Below, in pieces: positions 52,679-60,679 of a stretch of 64,000 nucleotides of DNA (the first letter of the stretch is position 1; the number at the start of each line of letters is the position of its first letter). The position numbers and the translations under genes are program-made. This DNA is from DATCZB01 sp035513215. Its GTDB lineage: Bacteria; Pseudomonadota; Gammaproteobacteria; Steroidobacterales; Rariloculaceae. The notes below the pieces were generated by a model. That model made no database searches. It was given only the letters and a program-made list of their open reading frames with translations, and was not told where the DNA came from. Location of the stretch: contig DATKCK010000033.1 in assembly GCA_035513215.1 (NCBI GenBank), positions 1-64,000 of the forward strand, given 5' to 3'.

Positions 52679-54189
52679 GCGCCGAGCCGCGGTACCCTGT
52701 GCGTATCGAATGCGATACAGACGTTCTTCGTCTCCATATAGAAGTCGAAGCTGTAATCGCCGCCGTCGCGGCCGATGCCGCTTGCCTTCATGCCGCCGAA
52801 AGGCGACGGCAAATGACGATTGTTCTCAGAGTTGACCCAGACCATGCCCGCGTCGAGCTTTGCCGCTAACCGATGGGCCCGCCCGACATCACGGGTCCAC
52901 AGATACGCTGCGAGCCCGTACGGCACGTCGTTGGCGAGCGCGAGCGCCTCGGCCTCGCCGGCGAACGGGATGACGGTCAGCACCGGGCCGAATATTTCTT
53001 CCTGCGCGATGCGCATCTCGTTCGTCGCCCGGGCGAGAAGCGTCGGCTCGACGTAGTTCGCGCCGGCAGCGGCGCGCCGGCCGCCGGCCGCGATATCGGC
53101 CCCTTCGGCTTTCGCGACGTCGAAGTAGCCCACGACCTTCTCGGCGTGCCGTGGATGGATCAGGGGGCCGAGATCCGTTGCGGGATCGAGCGGGTGACCG
53201 ATCCGGATCGCGCCGATACGCTCACGCAAGCCTGCGATGACATCGGCCTCGATGTTCTTTTCCACCAGCAAACGGCTCGACGACGTGCAACGTTCGCCGT
53301 TCAAGCTGTAAATCATGAAGCTCGCCGCGTCGAGCGCGCGCTCGAGATCGGCATCATCGAAAACGATGACGGGATTCTTGCCGCCGAGCTCGAAATGCAC
53401 GCGCTTCAGCGTCGCAGCGCCCTGCGCCATGATCGAGCTGCCGGTCGCGGACTCGCCGACGAAGGCGATCGCCCGAATCGCCGGATGCTCGGTCACGGCC
53501 CGGCCGGCCTCGTCGCCGGTGCCGTGGACGACATTGAGCACGCCGTCGGGCAGCCCGGCCGATCCGCAGATCTCGGCGAGCAGGTTCGCCGACAGCGGGC
53601 TCCATTCCGCCGGCTTGTGAACGACGGTGCAGCCGGCCGCGAGAGCCGGCGCGATCTTCCAGGTCGACAGCATGAACGGCGTATTCCAGGGCGTGATGAC
53701 GCCGACGGGGCCGATGGGCTGGCGCAGCGTGTAGTTCAGGTGCTCGGCTTGAGGCAAGGCGAGCCCGTCGCGCGCCGATGGCGCGCGGTCGGCAAAGAAA
53801 CGGAAGTTCTCGGCCCCGCGCTTGGCCGCCGCGCCCATGAACCGGATCGGCTGTCCCGTATCCGACGATTCGACGAGCGCGATCTCCTCGGCCCTCGCCT
53901 CGATTGCGTCGGCGATGCCGTGCAGGACCGTGCGACGCTCACTGCCCTTGAGGTGCCGCCAGCTCTCGAACGCTTCCGCGGCGGCTCTTGCCGCGGCGTC
54001 GACGTCGGCCGCCGTTCCGGCGGCGACCTTGCCGAGTAGCGCGTCGTCGACCGGCGACCGGTTGTCGAAATACGCCCCGGATCGCGGCGCGGCCGGGCGG
54101 CCGCCGATGCGATGCTCGAGCGGCGAAGCCGAGAAGCGCTCGAGATGAACCGCGGCTCGCTCGATGTTTCGATTCAATGCGTCGCTCAT
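52675..54189 (-). CDS. hpaE: 5-carboxymethyl-2-hydroxymuconate semialdehyde dehydrogenase
   Basis: 504 residues of the aldehyde dehydrogenase superfamily. GVITPWNTPFMLSTWKIAPAL is the NAD-binding turn, ELGGKNPVIVFDDAD carries the general-base Glu, and NGERCTSSSRLLVE the nucleophile Cys. MVWVNSENNRHLPSPFGGMKASG and the full-length similarity favour HpaE over other members. It oxidises the ring-cleavage aldehyde to the dicarboxylate. Coupled to the dioxygenase genes by an ATGA overlap. Confidence 0.92.
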   Translation of the reverse strand: MSDALNRNIERAAVHLERFSASPLEHRIGGRPAAPRSGAYFDNRSPVDDALLGKVAAGTAADVDAAARAAAEAFESWRHLKGSERRTVLHGIADAIEARAEEIALVESSDTGQPIRFMGAAAKRGAENFRFFADRAPSARDGLALPQAEHLNYTLRQPIGPVGVITPWNTPFMLSTWKIAPALAAGCTVVHKPAEWSPLSANLLAEICGSAGLPDGVLNVVHGTGDEAGRAVTEHPAIRAIAFVGESATGSSIMAQGAATLKRVHFELGGKNPVIVFDDADLERALDAASFMIYSLNGERCTSSSRLLVEKNIEADVIAGLRERIGAIRIGHPLDPATDLGPLIHPRHAEKVVGYFDVAKAEGADIAAGGRRAAAGANYVEPTLLARATNEMRIAQEEIFGPVLTVIPFAGEAEALALANDVPYGLAAYLWTRDVGRAHRLAAKLDAGMVWVNSENNRHLPSPFGGMKASGIGRDGGDYSFDFYMETKNVCIAFDTHRVPRLGA

Positions 54190-54201
54190 GGGACCGGCCG
54201 C

Positions 54202-54597
54202 TTATGCTTCGCGGTGCTTTCGAACGTATTCATGCAGGTTGTTCTTCTTGAAGCTCAGCACCGGGTCGAATTCGCGCATGTTAAACGAAATCGCGAGCGG
54301 GCTCGTCGCCGATACCGGCCCGAGCACATCGCAAACCGCCTCGAACAGCCGGCGCGAGACCTGCTCGCGCCTGTCGAGCGGCCGTCCCGCGCCGACGATC
54401 GCCGTTACGTGCACGAACGCGTTCTCCCGATCGCAATCGGCGATGCGATAGTCGAGCGCTTTGTACGCCCGGATGCGAATCCCGCCGATCGGAAACATGC
54501 CGCTACCGATCGCCTCCTCGTGCAGGCGATCGAGCAGGCCGTCCAGATCGAACCTGGACTCGAGATTGGCCGAGTATTCGACGATCAGATGCGGCAC
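54202..54597 (-). CDS. hpaF: 5-carboxymethyl-2-hydroxymuconate isomerase
   Basis: 131 residues, tautomerase superfamily. After Met removal the catalytic Pro is N-terminal (MPHLIVEYSANLE). Other marks are GGIRIRAYKALDYRIAD and FVHVTAIVGAGRPLDRREQ. It isomerises the HpaE product. First gene of the leftward half of the cluster, 12 bases before hpaE, and divergent from the aldolase gene. Confidence 0.9.
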   Translation of the reverse strand: MPHLIVEYSANLESRFDLDGLLDRLHEEAIGSGMFPIGGIRIRAYKALDYRIADCDRENAFVHVTAIVGAGRPLDRREQVSRRLFEAVCDVLGPVSATSPLAISFNMREFDPVLSFKKNNLHEYVRKHREA

Positions 54598-54635
54598 TTC
54601 AGGATCCGAAGCTACGTTGCGCGGCGAGAGATATA

Positions 54636-54654
54636 AAGGTTAACATGGTAACTT
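54636..54654. promoter_or_regulatory. Palindromic operator candidate between the divergent hpa genes
   Basis: GTTAACATGGTAAC (54639-54652) is a near-perfect palindrome inside AAGGTTAACATGGTAACTT. It sits in an AT-rich patch between hpaF and the DapA-type gene, close to TATAAA at 54632-54637. This is where a repressor of both arms should bind, and an HpaR-type MarR gene lies 2 kb away. Binding is inferred. Confidence 0.45.
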
Positions 54655-54707
54655 ATGTGCGACGAGGCCGCCAGCATCCCGCCCCGCCCCCGGACCGCGG
54701 TAAACCC

Positions 54708-55598
54708 ATGCCCGGCGATGCGCTGAGAGGCTCGATTCCTCCGCTGATCACGCCGTTTCGCGACGGCGAGGTCGACTACGAGCGCTTTAGAGAGCTGATC
54801 GAGCGCCAGATCGGCGAGGGCTCGCATGGCGTTCTGATCAACGGCACGACGGCGGAGCCCTCGACGCTGACCGTCGAGGAACGCAACCGACTCGTCACGC
54901 TCGCCGTCGAGACGGTCGGCAAGCGCATTCCGGTCGTGGCCGCGACGGGATCCCAATCCCTCGCCGAGACGCGGACGCTGACCGAGCACGCAGCCGCCGC
55001 AGGCGCCGATGCGCTCTTGATCGTCACACCCTATTACATCCGCCCGCCGCAACGCGGCCTGGTGGCGTATTACCTCGAGTTGACGCGCTCGATCGGGATT
55101 CCGTGGATGGTCTACCACATTCCGGGACGAACGGCCGTCGGCGTCACGCTCGACACGCTGAAGGCGCTCGGGGCCGAGTCACCGGACTTCGTCGGCATCA
55201 AGCATGCCGTCAACGATCTCGGATTCGTGTCGCAGTGCCTCGACGCGCTCGGGCCCGACTTCAAGATCTTCGTGGGGCTCGAGGAGCTCAGCTTTCCGAT
55301 GATGGCGATCGGGGCCGTCGGGCTCATGAACGCCGTCGGCAATCTGAGGCCGGACCTCCTGGCCGAGCTCTGCCGGGCCGTCGAGTCGGGCGACATGGCA
55401 ACCGCGCGCAAGCTGCACCAGGACCTGTTCGAGATCAATCAGGCCGTCTTCTTCGACACCAACCCGATTCCAATCAAGTACATGATGCGGCGCATGGGTC
55501 TTCTCGAGTCGAACGAGCATCGCTTGCCGATGATGCCGGCGACAGCGGAGCTCGAAGCGCGGCTCGATGGCGTGCTCGAGCGCGCCGGGCTCATCTGA
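54708..55598 (+). CDS. DapA-family aldolase of the homoprotocatechuate pathway
   Basis: 296 residues from the ATG at 54708. The fold is the DHDPS/N-acetylneuraminate lyase barrel: GSIPPLITPF, INGTTAEPSTLTVEERNRLV, PYYIRPPQRGLVAYY with the catalytic Tyr, YHIPGRTAVG and the Schiff-base Lys in DFVGIKHAVND. Its place in the cluster suggests cleavage of the dihydroxyheptenedioate intermediate, the job usually done by the unrelated HpaI (inference). ATG 54645 would add 21 Pro/Arg-rich residues and lies inside the operator palindrome, so I reject it. Confidence 0.83.
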   Translation: MPGDALRGSIPPLITPFRDGEVDYERFRELIERQIGEGSHGVLINGTTAEPSTLTVEERNRLVTLAVETVGKRIPVVAATGSQSLAETRTLTEHAAAAGADALLIVTPYYIRPPQRGLVAYYLELTRSIGIPWMVYHIPGRTAVGVTLDTLKALGAESPDFVGIKHAVNDLGFVSQCLDALGPDFKIFVGLEELSFPMMAIGAVGLMNAVGNLRPDLLAELCRAVESGDMATARKLHQDLFEINQAVFFDTNPIPIKYMMRRMGLLESNEHRLPMMPATAELEARLDGVLERAGLI

Positions 55599-56464
55599 TG
55601 CGCCTGCTGAGCTTTCGCGCCGGCGGGCGCGACCGCTTCGGCATCGCCCGGGACGACGGCATCGTCGACCTCTCCGCCCGGCTCGGGAAGAATGCGCGCT
55701 CGCTCGGGGAATTGATCGCCGGCGACCTCTCGCGGGCGCGGGCGCACGAGGACGCGGCCGAAACCGATTTCGCGCCCGACGATATCGAGTACCTGCCGCC
55801 GATCGCGCGGCCGGGCAAGATCGTCTGCATCGGCGTCAATTACGGCAATCGCAACGCCGAGTACCGCGACGACTCCGAAGCGCCGAAGTACCCGAGCGTC
55901 TTCATGCGCACCCCCGAAAGTCTCGTCGGCCACGACCAGCCCATTTTCAGGCCGCCCGAGTCCGAGCAGCTCGACTACGAAGGCGAGATCGTCCTCGTCA
56001 TTGGCAGGCGCGGTCGCCGCATCGCGCGCGAAGCTGCCTGGCAGCACGTGGCCGGCCTATCACTGATGAACGAAGGCTCCGTCCGTGACTGGCTGCGCCA
56101 CGCCAGATTCAACGTCACCCAGGGCAAGAACTTCGAGCGCTCCGGCGCCTGGGGGCCCTGGATCACGACCCCGGACGACATGGCGCCCGATACGCCGCTG
56201 CACCTGACGACGCGCGTCAACGGCGAGCTGCGTCAGGACGACACGACCTCGAACCTGATCTTCCCGTTCGACTACCTGATCAGCTACCTCTCGACCTTCA
56301 TGCCGCTCGCGCCCGGCGACATCATCGCCACCGGGACACCGACCGGCGCCGGTGCCCGCTTCGACCCCCCTAAGTACCTCAAGCACGGCGACGTCGTCAC
56401 AATCCACGTTCCCGAGCTCGGCACGCTCGAGAATCGCGTCGAGGACGAGGCGCTGGACCCGTAG
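55598..56464 (+). CDS. hpaG: Fumarylacetoacetase-fold decarboxylase/isomerase (HpaG-like)
   Basis: 288 residues of the FAH superfamily. PPIARPGKIVCIGVNYGNRNAEY, FMRTPESLVGHDQPIFRPPESEQLDYEGE with the Glu metal ligands, GRRGRRIAREAAWQHVAGLSLMNEGSVRDW, and TSNLIFPFDYLISYLSTFMPL are typical. HpaG decarboxylates and isomerises the homoprotocatechuate ring-cleavage product. Start ATG overlaps the previous stop (TGATG). A single-domain protein; the E. coli enzyme is a tandem fusion of two such domains. Confidence 0.87.
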   Translation: MRLLSFRAGGRDRFGIARDDGIVDLSARLGKNARSLGELIAGDLSRARAHEDAAETDFAPDDIEYLPPIARPGKIVCIGVNYGNRNAEYRDDSEAPKYPSVFMRTPESLVGHDQPIFRPPESEQLDYEGEIVLVIGRRGRRIAREAAWQHVAGLSLMNEGSVRDWLRHARFNVTQGKNFERSGAWGPWITTPDDMAPDTPLHLTTRVNGELRQDDTTSNLIFPFDYLISYLSTFMPLAPGDIIATGTPTGAGARFDPPKYLKHGDVVTIHVPELGTLENRVEDEALDP

Positions 56465-56489
56465 CACCGTGTGCGCGGGGCCGGACTCG

Positions 56490-56545
56490 ATTCGGGTCGG
56501 ACCCCTTTGGGGGGATTCGGGTCAGACCCCTTTGGGGTCTGACCC
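56490..56545. repeat. GGGTCAGACCCC element, copy 3, with tandem duplication
   Basis: Two near-identical 25-base units start at 56490 and 56515 (ATTCGGGTCRGACCCC followed by TTTGGGG). The second forms an inverted repeat: GGGTCAGACCCC (56519-56530), loop TTT, GGGGTCTGACCC (56534-56545). It follows the stop of hpaG by about 25 bases, between convergent genes, and is joined at its right to the mosaic element. Confidence 0.8.
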
Positions 56546-56671
56546 TACGGCGTCCAGGTAAACGCGAGAAGCGTTCCGCCCGCAAAGACTCCGACCTCAA
56601 TGCCACCACACGCGAGGACTGTCTGAGCCGGAGCACCCCCATCCCCACGCGCCCGCCCGGGACGCCACCCT
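56546..56671. repeat. Mosaic repeat element, second copy (reverse orientation)
   Basis: 56602-56638 is the exact reverse complement of 14876-14912 over 37 bases, with recognisable lower similarity from about 56548 to 56602 (shared GGAGTCTTT and GGACG blocks). CCACCCTA at 56665-56672 overlaps the stop codon of the MarR gene, just as the other copy overlaps the end of the YciI gene. Confidence 0.75.
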
Positions 56672-57131
56672 ACCGCGTCGAGTGCACATCAATCCGCTCG
56701 ATGAACCGCCCAAGCTCCTGATAAAGCACCCCCATATGATCAGGCTCCATCCGATCGCGAATCTCCGCATAAGCCCGCTCGATCTCCGGCGCCAGACGCT
56801 CGACGAGCCGCTTGCCCCTGGCCGAGATGCGAAGCTTGAGCGCCCGCTGATCGTCCCTCGAGCGATTGGCGATGACGAGCCCTTCGTTGGAGAGGTAGCG
56901 AATGATCCGCGTCATGCTCGGGGCGAGGATGACGCACTCGGCGGCGAGCCCTGCCGCGGTGAGCTCGCCGAGCTCGTGCAGCGCGCGCAGCGCGCGCCAT
57001 TGCTGCTCGGTTACGCCGGCGCCATTGAGTATCGGCCGAAAGCGGCTCATGGCCGTCTCGCGCGCGCGCAAGAGCAGCATCGGCAGCGATTCGCTGAAAC
57101 GTCGGATGTCCGTCATCTTGCGAATCAGCAT
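56670..57131 (-). CDS. hpaR: MarR-family regulator, HpaR-like
   Basis: 153 residues. RRFSESLPMLLLRARETAMSRFRPIL, TEQQWRALRALHELGELTA, ILAPSMTRIIRYLSNEGLV and RSRDDQRALKLRISARGKRLVE match the homoprotocatechuate repressor HpaR. It likely represses the neighbouring cluster until the aromatic acid is present. ATG 57131 is used; Met6 (57116) is an alternative. GCATAACACGTTAAGC at 57128-57143 overlaps the start and is nearly symmetric, a candidate autoregulatory site. Convergent with hpaG. Confidence 0.85.
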   Translation of the reverse strand: MLIRKMTDIRRFSESLPMLLLRARETAMSRFRPILNGAGVTEQQWRALRALHELGELTAAGLAAECVILAPSMTRIIRYLSNEGLVIANRSRDDQRALKLRISARGKRLVERLAPEIERAYAEIRDRMEPDHMGVLYQELGRFIERIDVHSTR

Positions 57132-57188
57132 AACACGTTAAGCATTTCCCACTGGCGGCAAAAAGATCCCCGAGACTATGCTTATCCG

Positions 57189-57872
57189 ATGCATATCGTC
57201 CTGATCGTCGTCGCCTCGCTCGCCATCATCATCGGGCCCGGGCTTTGGGTCAGCGCCGTCATGCGGCGCTATCACTTTCCGCGGAACCGATACGAACGAA
57301 CCGGCGGCGAGACGGCCCGCGCGCTGCTCGATTCGCTGGGGCTCGAGCATGTCCGGACGGAATCGACGGAACGCGGCGATCATTACGACCCCGCCGACAA
57401 GGCGGTCCGGCTGTCGCCCGACAATTTCACGGGCAGCTCGCTGACGGCGCTGACCGTGGCCGCTCATGAGGTCGGGCATGCGCTACAGGACGCGTCGGGA
57501 TTTCGGCCGCTTCGCTGGCGCACACGTCTCGTGCGCTGGGTTAACCCGATCGAGAAAGCCGGCGCCGCGATGCTGATGCTCTCGCCCTTCGTCGCGTTCG
57601 TGCCACCGACCCGCTTCATCGGCCTACTGACCTTTCTGGCGGGCCTCGTTACGCTGCTCTCGGCCGTAGCCGTGCACGCTCTGACGCTGCCGACCGAGTT
57701 CGACGCGAGCTTCAGGCGCGCGCTGCCCCTGATCCGGCGCGAAGCGATATTGCGCAGGGAGGACCTGCCGCGCGCGAGGAAGCTCCTGACCGCGGCGGCG
57801 CTGACTTATGTCTCAGGCGCATTACAGAGCCTGCTCAATATTGCGCGCTGGTGGGCGATCCTTCGGCGCTGA
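57189..57872 (+). CDS. Membrane zinc metallopeptidase, YugP-like
   Basis: 227 residues. An N-terminal membrane helix (HIVLIVVASLAIIIGPGLWVS), then the zincin motif AAHEVGHALQDASG, and two or more C-terminal membrane segments (MLMLSPFVAFVPP; FIGLLTFLAGLVTLLSAVAV). Pfam family Zn_peptidase_2 is of unknown substrate. The protein ends with SLLNIARWWAILRR, as in YugP. The open frame upstream overlaps the divergent hpaR gene, so I start at 57189. Confidence 0.88.
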   Translation: MHIVLIVVASLAIIIGPGLWVSAVMRRYHFPRNRYERTGGETARALLDSLGLEHVRTESTERGDHYDPADKAVRLSPDNFTGSSLTALTVAAHEVGHALQDASGFRPLRWRTRLVRWVNPIEKAGAAMLMLSPFVAFVPPTRFIGLLTFLAGLVTLLSAVAVHALTLPTEFDASFRRALPLIRREAILRREDLPRARKLLTAAALTYVSGALQSLLNIARWWAILRR

Positions 57873-57900
57873 TCCAGTTGCGCTATCCTTACGGGCAGCG

Positions 57901-58827
57901 ATGACGACGAAAGTGCGCAATCCGATAGCCGACGCCATGGTCTCGATCAAAAGCCTGATCCCCGACGATGCCATGAGCGCGAGCCTGCTCGGCACGGAAC
58001 GAACGGGGCATGGCGTGCGCATTCGTGAGGACGGGCTCATCGCCACCATCGGCTATATTGTGCACGAAGCCGAATCGGTCTTCATCGGCTCGATCGCCGG
58101 CCACATGGTGCCGGGCTTCGTCGTGGGGTACGACTACGAGAGCGGCTTCGGCCTGGTCAAACCGTCGATGCCGCTCAAGGGTCCCGTGGCCCTGATCGGC
58201 AGCGCGCAGCCGCTGGCGGTCGGCAATCCGGTGACGGTCGCAGGCGCCGGCCGCGAGAACTCCGCGATGGAGGCCGAGGTCGTCGCCAAGCAGGAATTTG
58301 CCGGCCGCTGGGAGTACCTGCTCGATGAAGCGATTTTCACGGCGCCGGCGTTCGACAACTGGTCGGGCGCGGCGCTGATCGACCAGTACGGGCGCGTCTG
58401 CGGCCTCGGCTCGCTCGTCATCCAGGGCTTCGAGCTCGAAGACAAGGCGGAGACAGTCAACCTGTTCGTCCCGATCGATCTGCTGCTGCCGATCGTCGAC
58501 GACATGTGCCAGTACGGGCGCCGCCGTTCGCCGCCCAAGCCATGGCTCGGCATACTCGTGCACGAGGACCACGACGAGCAGTTGACGATCGTCGGCATCT
58601 ATCGCGACTGTCCGGCGGACCGCGCGGGCCTGAAGCCCGGCGACGTCATTCTGAGCGTCAACGATCAACCCGTCGCGGGTCTCGCAAGTATGTTTCGCGA
58701 GGTCTGGCGGATCGGCCAGGCTGGCGTTGAGGTGCCGCTCGGCGTGATGCGGGATTCGAAACGAATCGAAAAGGTCGTCAAATCCGACGACCGCGCGTCG
58801 TTTCAACGAATAGGCACGCTACAGTAG
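57901..58827 (+). CDS. Trypsin-fold/PDZ protein with altered catalytic site
   Basis: 308 residues without signal peptide or membrane helix. Residues about 35-210 resemble an HtrA-type protease fold: GVRIREDGLIATIGYIV in place of the usual GxGxxxxxxGxxxTNxHVV, then NWSGAALIDQYGRVCGLGS around the Ser. The position of the catalytic His appears to be Tyr, so proteolysis is unlikely. Residues about 220-295 are a PDZ domain (PWLGILV, DCPADRAGLKPGDVILSVNDQPV). It may be a cytoplasmic peptide-binding scaffold. Starts 28 bases after the YugP-like gene. Confidence 0.75.
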   Translation: MTTKVRNPIADAMVSIKSLIPDDAMSASLLGTERTGHGVRIREDGLIATIGYIVHEAESVFIGSIAGHMVPGFVVGYDYESGFGLVKPSMPLKGPVALIGSAQPLAVGNPVTVAGAGRENSAMEAEVVAKQEFAGRWEYLLDEAIFTAPAFDNWSGAALIDQYGRVCGLGSLVIQGFELEDKAETVNLFVPIDLLLPIVDDMCQYGRRRSPPKPWLGILVHEDHDEQLTIVGIYRDCPADRAGLKPGDVILSVNDQPVAGLASMFREVWRIGQAGVEVPLGVMRDSKRIEKVVKSDDRASFQRIGTLQ

Positions 58828-58863
58828 CCAAACGACCGCGCGAGCGGCCCGTCCGCCGCGGAG

Positions 58864-59361
58864 TTACTCCTCCTCGGGGAGGCGGTAAGTGTTATGGCAG
58901 CCGCTGCAGTTCGAAGCGAGCCCGGGTGAGGCGACGACGAGTGCCTGCGCAGCGGTGAAGCCACCGGTCTCGACCGTCTCCGCGAGCCTGGCCGTGGCCT
59001 CGATCGCAGCCTCCATGCGTTCGTCGAAGTCGGCCTTGTTCTCCCAGATCGCCGGATCCGCGCGGCTTTCGGCAACCGTCAGCTCTTCCTCGAACCCCTC
59101 GGGCATCATGGCCGCCAATACTGCGAGCTCACGGGCGGCATCCACGAACTCGGCCTCGTCGATCTCGATCTGCTCGCGCGCCATCGTATTGATGAGCTGC
59201 ATTTTGACGCCGGCCACGTGCATGACGGAATGGCGGAACTCATACGCCTGACCCTCGGGCGTATCCGGATCGTAGCTCGGACCGCCGCCGCCGCAGGCCG
59301 CGAGCGCCGTAAAACCGAATATCAGCGTCGAAAGTCCCCGAAAGCTCGATCCCGTCTTCAT
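58864..59361 (-). CDS. Cytochrome c'/c-556-like lipoprotein
   Basis: 165 residues. A lipobox (TALAAC, Cys23) predicts a lipid-anchored protein. The haem-binding CSGCH is at 152-156, at the extreme C-terminus, in an otherwise helical sequence (MHVAGVKMQLINTMA; FDERMEAAIEATARLAETVET), as in class II cytochromes c. It stands downstream of a cytochrome b and molybdenum hydroxylase gene set and may take their electrons (inference). Confidence 0.83.
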   Translation of the reverse strand: MKTGSSFRGLSTLIFGFTALAACGGGGPSYDPDTPEGQAYEFRHSVMHVAGVKMQLINTMAREQIEIDEAEFVDAARELAVLAAMMPEGFEEELTVAESRADPAIWENKADFDERMEAAIEATARLAETVETGGFTAAQALVVASPGLASNCSGCHNTYRLPEEE

Positions 59362-59457
59362 GTTATGCCCTTCTCGAATTCTTCAGCCAGATCCTAGATT
59401 GCGGGCAGCATATACAAATCGCCGACTGCGCCGCAAGTCGTACGCGCCGCAGCCCAC

Positions 59458-59859
59458 TCACGGTTTGAGCGCCTCGTCGATCAGAAAAACGTCGGTCAGC
59501 AGCGCGCGCAGGTGAATCGACGCGTTGAGGTTGTCGACGATCTGCGAGCTGATGTCGCGCCTGCTCAGCACGAGACCAATGGCCGCTCGCGACACGGCCG
59601 AGTCGCGGGCGAGCGCATCGAGGAACGCGTCGAAATCCCGGTTCGACTCGGCGCTCGCGGCGACCAGGTCTCTGGCAAGACCCGGCAGCACGGCGAGCGC
59701 CTCGGCCATGGCCTCAAGTTTCGCTCGCGGGCCATGACTCCCCGCCGCATCGCGGTCCGTATGCCTGCCCTGAGCGGCATAGGCAAGCAGGAACTCGTAC
59801 CCGCCCTCGATCGCATCGATTGCGCGAACGAGCTCGTCGCGCTGTTGCTCCTGCTTCAT
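59458..59859 (-). CDS. Helical protein of unknown function in the hydroxylase operon
   Basis: 133 residues, soluble and helical: QQRDELVRAIDAIEGGYEFLL, LEAMAEALAVLPGLARDLVA and IHLRALLTDVFLIDEALKP. I do not recognise it. GAAGGA lies just before tandem ATG codons (59859 and 59862) and the start overlaps the cytochrome b stop, so it is clearly part of the operon. It could be a maturation or assembly factor. Confidence 0.6.
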   Translation of the reverse strand: MKQEQQRDELVRAIDAIEGGYEFLLAYAAQGRHTDRDAAGSHGPRAKLEAMAEALAVLPGLARDLVAASAESNRDFDAFLDALARDSAVSRAAIGLVLSRRDISSQIVDNLNASIHLRALLTDVFLIDEALKP

Positions 59860-60488
59860 CATTCCTTCACCCGCCATCGGCCAGGGTCGTGGACGCGATC
59901 GAACTCTCTCCCGGTGATCCAGCCGAGCACCATGGCCCGCAGGAACATCAGCTTCTCGGGCCGCAGCGCAAAGTAGACATGCAGCATCACCATCGTGATC
60001 AGGAGCAGCGCAGAGAGCCCGTGGACGACGTTGACGACGCCCCAGGTCTCGTCCGAAAGCCAGTAGGGGTCGCGCTCCCAAAACGGCGTATCGACCTTGA
60101 CCATCAGAATCGCGCCGCTTGCGCTCGCAGCCAGGACGACGACGGCGAACGCCAGATGGATCAGCTTTTGCGCCACGGAGTATTTGCCCGACTTCGGCAG
60201 CGGCCCTGATTCGAGCCTGAGATTCACCCTCGCGATCCTCAAGGCGTCGCGCAGATCGCGGCTGCGGATCCAGATCCTGGACAAGCGCTTGGCAACGAGC
60301 GACCGCGCGATGTGAACGACGACGGCTGCGATCAGCACGAGACCCGTCCACCAATGGATCGCAACCCAGGCGAACTCGATGCCGAGGATGGGCAGAAAGG
60401 CCGTCGCAAGCAGAACGAGCGTGCAGACCGCGATGATCCAGTGGATCAGGCGATCCGGCAGGGCGTGCCGGACGATTCTGTCCTGCAT
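59859..60488 (-). CDS. Di-haem cytochrome b (b561 / FdnI-like)
   Basis: 209 residues with four membrane helices. ALPDRLIHWIIAVCTL, FAWVAIHWWTGLVLIAAVVVHIARSL, YSVAQKLIHLAFAVVVLAASASG and VVNVVHGLSALLLITMVMLHVYFAL place paired histidines for two haems. Such subunits pass electrons between periplasmic enzymes and quinone. I used the ATG at 60488, where RHALPDRLIHW follows; the upstream 19 residues are unlikely. It follows the molybdenum hydroxylase subunits in one operon. Confidence 0.85.
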   Translation of the reverse strand: MQDRIVRHALPDRLIHWIIAVCTLVLLATAFLPILGIEFAWVAIHWWTGLVLIAAVVVHIARSLVAKRLSRIWIRSRDLRDALRIARVNLRLESGPLPKSGKYSVAQKLIHLAFAVVVLAASASGAILMVKVDTPFWERDPYWLSDETWGVVNVVHGLSALLLITMVMLHVYFALRPEKLMFLRAMVLGWITGREFDRVHDPGRWRVKE

Positions 60489-60498
60489 GCCGCTCGAG

Positions 60499-60657
60499 CT
60501 AGTCCGATTCACTGCGCGGCGCAAAGAGCCAGCGATAGACGGCATGAACGACGATCACGGCGAGCCCGAGACCGAAAAAGACGCCGATCAGATCCCAAGA
60601 CATGCCTTCGAGCACGGTGCGCCCGTAAACGTCGCGACCGTAACGCAGGACTTCCAA
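60499..60657 (-). CDS. Small single-span membrane protein (TTG start)
   Basis: A 52-residue protein starting at TTG 60657, or 34 residues from ATG 60603. The readable parts are VLRYGRDVYGRTVLEGMSWD, the membrane helix LIGVFFGLGLAVIVVHAV and the end YRWLFAPRSESD. It fills the gap between the FAD subunit and cytochrome b genes, with 10-23 bases on either side, so it is very likely translated. It may anchor the periplasmic enzyme or stabilise the cytochrome. Confidence 0.5.
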   Translation of the reverse strand: MEVLRYGRDVYGRTVLEGMSWDLIGVFFGLGLAVIVVHAVYRWLFAPRSESD

Positions 60658-60679
60658 GAATCAGGCCTGCGCCGTCTCG

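Noticed and set aside
54645..54707. Upstream ATG for the DapA-type aldolase
   Set aside because: It lies inside the operator palindrome and adds a Pro/Arg-rich tail absent from the family.
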